From contig CP099848.1 in the NCBI GenBank assembly GCA_030062745.1, forward strand, positions 8,205,501 through 8,269,500: a stretch of 64,000 bases of DNA, given 5' to 3'. A model generated the notes under the pieces. It was given only the letters and a program-made list of their open reading frames with translations, was not told the origin of the DNA and ran no database searches. This stretch comes from Capitulum mitella. Lineage: Eukaryota; Arthropoda; Thecostraca; Pollicipedomorpha; Pollicipedidae. The position numbers and the translations under genes are program-made. Positions 25,701 to 31,717 of this stretch are shown here, piece after piece (the first letter of the stretch is position 1; every line of letters begins with the position of its first letter).

Positions 25701-27693
25701 CAAGTTCGTGCAAGACGTCGGCTGCAGTGAAGGTAAGTGCGTCTTCCATGAACGCGGAGTTGCTGTCTGCATTACAGTGTTGATGAGTTTCGGCACGGAA
25801 ATAGCTTCCTGATTTTCTCATGACAATGGTTTAATATAGTTTTTGCATGGTACCCCTCCCTTCAGTATATTGTTAACCTATGTCGCTCCAGAAGACGTTT
25901 CTCAGAGGCATGCCCGGTCATTTTGTGGTCATTGGAGACGAATTCAGACGAATTCCTGTACATATCGATGCTTTAGGCCAATATTTGGAAAATGCTTTGA
26001 TGCCAGTGCCCGATACTTATAATAGCTGATAGCACCCACATCATTTGCAAAATCCCCTGAGACTGTCGGGGGCGGATGCAGGGAACATCAAAGGGAATTA
26101 TGGCATATTACGTGTAAGTGGGTTTTGCGTGTTGAAAACCAGGTATAGGTCGATGAGCAAAGCTTTTACGAGTACATGCCTTAACATCGATACGAATGAT
26201 CTATTCTGTACAAGGATAGAAGAAACGATACACCGCAATCCAAAAACACAACCAAAACTTTTCCCAAAAATATTTCATTAAAGCCTACGCGTGATTGCTG
26301 AACAAACGGAATGAGGACAAATACAGTGATCTTTACACAAAACTTTACACTTTACACTTTACACTTGTCCCGACTAGGCGCACGCGCCATGGCGCATGAA
26401 CTGCAACTCACCCAATTAATGGCCTGTTGACTCCTAAAGCACGCACAGCAACAAGCGTGAACTTAGCTGGGGGTGTGACATGAGGAGTCAGCTCATGACT
26501 ACGCCTGAATTGACCAACCTTCCTCCTAACGACTTATGAATGAATATAAAATGCTACTAATAATGCATATAAAATAGCCACTAACACTGGTTACGGTATT
26601 TTCGATGTGATGATGTAATGTTCAGTCATATGCAGCCTGTGGATATGGCTACGTTCAGCTTTCTTCTTCGGATTCTTACGCTCATGAAGAGGAATACGTT
26701 TTGTAGTAGTTTATTCGCATTTGTATGTTATTTTTCTGCCTCTTAGCTGGGAGTGCCGCGGCCTTCTTCGTTATGTTTTGGTGTTAAAGTATGGTGCTGT
26801 TGTCGTCGGACCCGAGGGCAGAGGCACTAGTCATTGCCTGCTCATGGGTGACGGCTGATAAAAATGTCTTCGGTAAGAGCACGGACATTGGAACTGGCCC
26901 GATCAATAGGGCTAAAATCAATGAAAAATGACTTAAACGTCTGAAGATACCTGCTCCGTAGATTTCTCTCTACCTGGACTTCGCACGAACGGTTATTTCG
27001 AGAACGGCGGGTGCACAGCGGACCCCGGTCTCCGGCCGCCAGTCCAGCAGCGCCCGACCGTCGGCTGGCGCCGCAGCGTCGATCGGACGGATCCAGCCGC
27101 TGATTTTTAGAGAGGTAAAAATGCGGTTTTGCCCACCCACTTTTCCATTTTGCCCACTGTAGAGATGCCGTTACTTCTACAACTGGAGACGTCTATGCTG
27201 TTCCCTTTGCTTGGGACCCTGCATCAGGCACTCCCCAGGCATTGCTTCCAAACATGTCTTGCGGCGATCTAAATGATAAAGTTAGTATCAGATGCATAGC
27301 AAGCGGCCGGAGCGCCGTAGGCAAAAAAAAAGTTTGGACGTCCTGATGGCGTCACTAACATTTGCTGGTACCTTTAAATACATGAAAAGTTAGTTCAGAT
27401 CACAATATTTTGTCTGAGCCCTGTTTCAGTGGTCCCGAAGATCGGCAGATCTCAGACAGACAGGGGACGAATCGCCCCCTGCACGCATTTTGAACGAAAT
27501 CCAATTTATGGAAATCCACTGTATGGAAACTTTGTCCGTTGTACGGCCAAAAGTGGCGAATGCACCGGTAACACGAACGACGTTCCGAGCGGTACCCGGC
27601 ACATGCCGTCCTGCCAACACGTTTGGGCACTGGACCGCTGAAACGAATTCTCGACAGACAGACACACTTTACTCAAATTATATATATGTATAT

Positions 27694-27732
<39 letters not shown>

Positions 27733-28393
27733 CAATCAGAACTCAACAGAATGTAGCAATAGCATACTGACTTCTGTCTAAAGTTTAGGTCTTCATTCTT
27801 TACCAGAGCATCAGGAATATTGCGGTTGTAAATCACCTCTTGGCTCCGGTACAATGCAGCATTGAGATTTGATAACGTCGAGGCATGGCTTACGCTTCAT
27901 CGAGGCAATCTCTTCCGTTGAAAGCTGCAGCTTTTGACGAATTCCAGGAAAGTTTGTCCAAGGTCTTCCCGAACACTGTGCGACAGATTCATGAAGGTGG
28001 CATAAAAGGCCATCTTTTCGTCATAAGTTTCGTCCATGCCCATCCTGAAAGCAGACATCATGGCTCAGTTTCTGATTCTTCGCATCACGAGCGATGCTGA
28101 CACCGCAAACGCGTGCTGATTACTTGAGCCAAAATATGTAGAACGTATTCCGATGACTAATTCAACTTACGGCAGATCTTCAAAAGTCATGTCGTTGGAT
28201 GTGTCATCTTTATAGTCGATGCTGTTTTTCTTGTCATCGAATGACGCTCCACGCCTCTGGCGTGCCGACCGTTTGGAGTCGGCTGCCTGTAATAAGGCAC
28301 ACGGTCGGAGTAACCGGGACTCACTGTTGTACACACTCACAGTCTCGACTGTTGCTGATGTGTTTCTAGCTTTGGACCGACACCGAGCTGGGT

Positions 28394-28476
<83 letters not shown>

Positions 28477-31400
28477 AGGGAGAGAGGGAGGGAGATTGTT
28501 GGTTATAAACCAAAGCATACTTTGTCTTTACAAGTTTCTAATCATTCTCTTCGATACTTCGGGTTACTTTTGTCGTTTCAGGAGTTAGCTTAAAAAGACT
28601 AAACCACCAAAATTGTACATACTGCTGAACACTTACTCCATATTCAGAAACCCGCATTAATTCAAACATCTTATCTGACCTACAGGTTTAAGACATTGAG
28701 AAGGCAACATGATGAAATAGTTGCCGTGGCAAAAGGAAACATGTGTCCAAATTTGGCAACATGATGAAATAGTTGCCGTGGCAAAAGGAAACATGTGTCC
28801 AAATTTGGCAACTTGATGTTTAAAGTACTGACTGAAAAGAAAAAAAACTAAACTGACCTATTGAACAAAATGGAAGGAAATTTGTGAAGGAAAAGCATGC
28901 TTTGGTTTATAACAAACAATATTTACACGAAGATAGTCTGCGAAGGTACATCAACATTACACTGTATAACCCGGCAACAAAGAGCGAGCCCTTTCACAAT
29001 AGAATACAGGCAAAAACGTTTTGATCGGTAGATCAGTTTAGGGGAAGCAATGAGACAGTGATGTAGTCAAACGGTAGGACCAGGTGAAAGGAAAGTCCCC
29101 CAAATGTGACATCAGTCGTGAACTGAAAGTTAAGGCAAAACAATAGCTAGACGTACACGAAGGGAATAGTGAGCATGCGAACAAGAACAGCAAATTGTCA
29201 GGAAGCTCTCTAGGTGGCGTGCGGAGCACACCATGCTGCCGGATACTAACACGGCTTTGACATCTGCCATCAGTCTAGCTCACAGACATTAAAATGTAAC
29301 TTCTATATCTCGGCATTAACTATTACGTCCAGCCAAAATATGATCGAAATCAAAAAAAGTTAAGCTTTAGCTTCCCTACCAAGACGTAACGAAACTTCGA
29401 AAGAAGAAGTAAATAACTGTACATGTCATTGTGAAGAACTGCCTAAGAGACGAAAACTCAAAAATTTGAGGACATTCGAAAAGCAAACTTCTGTCAAAAA
29501 AGCTGAGCAGATCTGGCGAAGAACTGCGAAACGACAAGAGAATAATGCCACGCCGGGCAGACAAGTGATCGGCCTTTGTCGTCATGGACAAACCGGAGTA
29601 TCTTGAAAAACTGAACAACGTCCTGTCGGATACGCGGAAGTTTGGGCGCATCCCGAAATATCCAGGTGACACAGTCAACACCAAACCAGTCAGCTCATTG
29701 AGACTTCCAACTCCGGTATCGGAGGCGTCCGCTGCATCAAAATACCTGTTGAATGCTCCTCCGGTTATGCCTGTGGAACCGTCAAAACTCACAGACAAGG
29801 AGTCCCATCATTTCGCAGGTTCCCATTCCGACATAAAAACTAGCAAAGAAGTTGAGTGACCTGCTGGCACCGCACCTCCCCTCCAACTTCTGCCTTAAGT
29901 CGGTGGACGAGTGTTTGGACACCATAAGTCGCCTGCCAACCTTTTGCTTTCCTGGATATTGAAACTCTTTTTGCCAGCGTTCAAGCGGATAACACCATAA
30001 ATATAAAAAAAAACGGAGAACGAATGCCATCACCTGTCTGTTCCGCTGCTGAACCTGTGAACCTGCGCCGTCCGATCCTCGAAAAATTCCTTCGTGCCTG
30101 CACAGCAGAAACACCGTTCAGAGAGCCAGACGGAAAACTCCACAGGGAGTGAACAGAACGGCATGGGTTCCCCGCTTGGACCACTTTTCGCCAACTTTTA
30201 CAGGGCTGACGTTGAGAACTAAGTTCTCCTGAGTGATCCTGAGCTGCGCCCCCACATCTGCTGCAAGTACTTCAGCGACATCTTCGTCGACGCTCAGGAC
30301 GCTGACCATCTGTGGAGACTGATGTTAGCATTTCAACGACGTTCTGCCCTCCACTTCACTTAAGACCTGAGTATAGGCGGAAAGCTTCCGTTCTTGGACG
30401 AACTGGAGGACGTAGGAAAGTATACCCAGGACAAGTTCAACACCACAGTCCACCGCAAGTCCACAGACACCGAACGTTACATGAACGCGACCGTTAGTCA
30501 GTGCCTGGACTGTTACAAGACCAGAGTTATAAGAGCCTTAATTTACCGAGCCATCCCGACTTACTTTACCTCGAGCAATCTACACACCGAGTTCCTCAGA
30601 GTAAAGCAAGTCTTCATCAATAACGGCTACTCCAACAATGTCGTCGAGATGAAACTCTGCTTAGACCGTCCATTGAACTAGACGCCTGCAAACAATAACG
30701 AACGCATTCTCCGTCTCTTCTACCGCCAACAGATGAGTCCAACCTATAATTGACGAATGGGTCCTAAAGGAAATAAGACACGACATATTACCTGCGTTGG
30801 CTCCAACGACAAGTTGAGCTTTGTCATCTACAACAAGAGCAAGAACGTGAACAAAATTATAATGGGAAACAGTCCGACCATCGATCTTTTGATCTCTTGA
30901 TCAAATTTTGATCAATGATGATTTGATCTTTTGATCGACCCTTTGAAACTCATCAACGTTTTACATGTCCCCATGAAGATTGAAGACTTCATGACGTAAG
31001 CTACATTGATGTCACAGCTACAAAACTGTCAAGAAGGTTGGCGATGCACCTCAGGGATGGCACGCCAACAGAACACGTCCGCAAACGTCACCAAAGAGAC
31101 CCAACCGGGAGTGACCTTACGAACAACACAGTCATTCTTAAATCTAACACGGACAAAACCCGGCATTTCGTACTAGGACCACGGTAGATATGCACTCAGG
31201 AACCATCAGTAAACAACCAGATAAAATCTTGCATCGCTTCAGAACTTTGGGAGTAGGATGCGACGATTTCTCTTCCGATTGCATGAAGTGTAATCGTGAT
31301 TTATCCGGAGTTAATGCGACTCCGCCAACCAGCAGTGGTCTGTCAGAAAATTCATGCTGTGTTGCTGATGACCTTCACGCTACGTAAAAAATGATGTAAC

Positions 31401-31646
31401 ACCACTCTCAAAAGATGGAGTAAGTCAATATAAGAGGAAATATATGTCTAATTTTGGCGATTTAATTTTTCGATTATCTTCCGAAACGACAAAAAACTAG
31501 TCCGAAATATCAAACAGAACGGAAAGAACGTTTTAAAGGCAAGCTTTGCTTTGGTTTATGACCAACAATATATATATATATATATTTGTTGTTATATGTC
31601 TTGTTATGCATGTATATACTGTATATAACTCTATATATATGGTTAC

Positions 31647-31717
<71 letters not shown>

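Noticed and set aside
25434..25730. 98-residue plus frame ending beside a GTAAGT donor
   Set aside because: No recognisable motif and no acceptor in the right phase.
28219..28593. Open frame with a long Arg-Glu repeat
   Set aside because: The repeat is the translated (GA)n microsatellite.
30880..30945. Dense TTTTGATC/TTGATCAA words considered as a binding-site cluster
   Set aside because: They lie inside the decayed Penelope coding region and look like local slippage.
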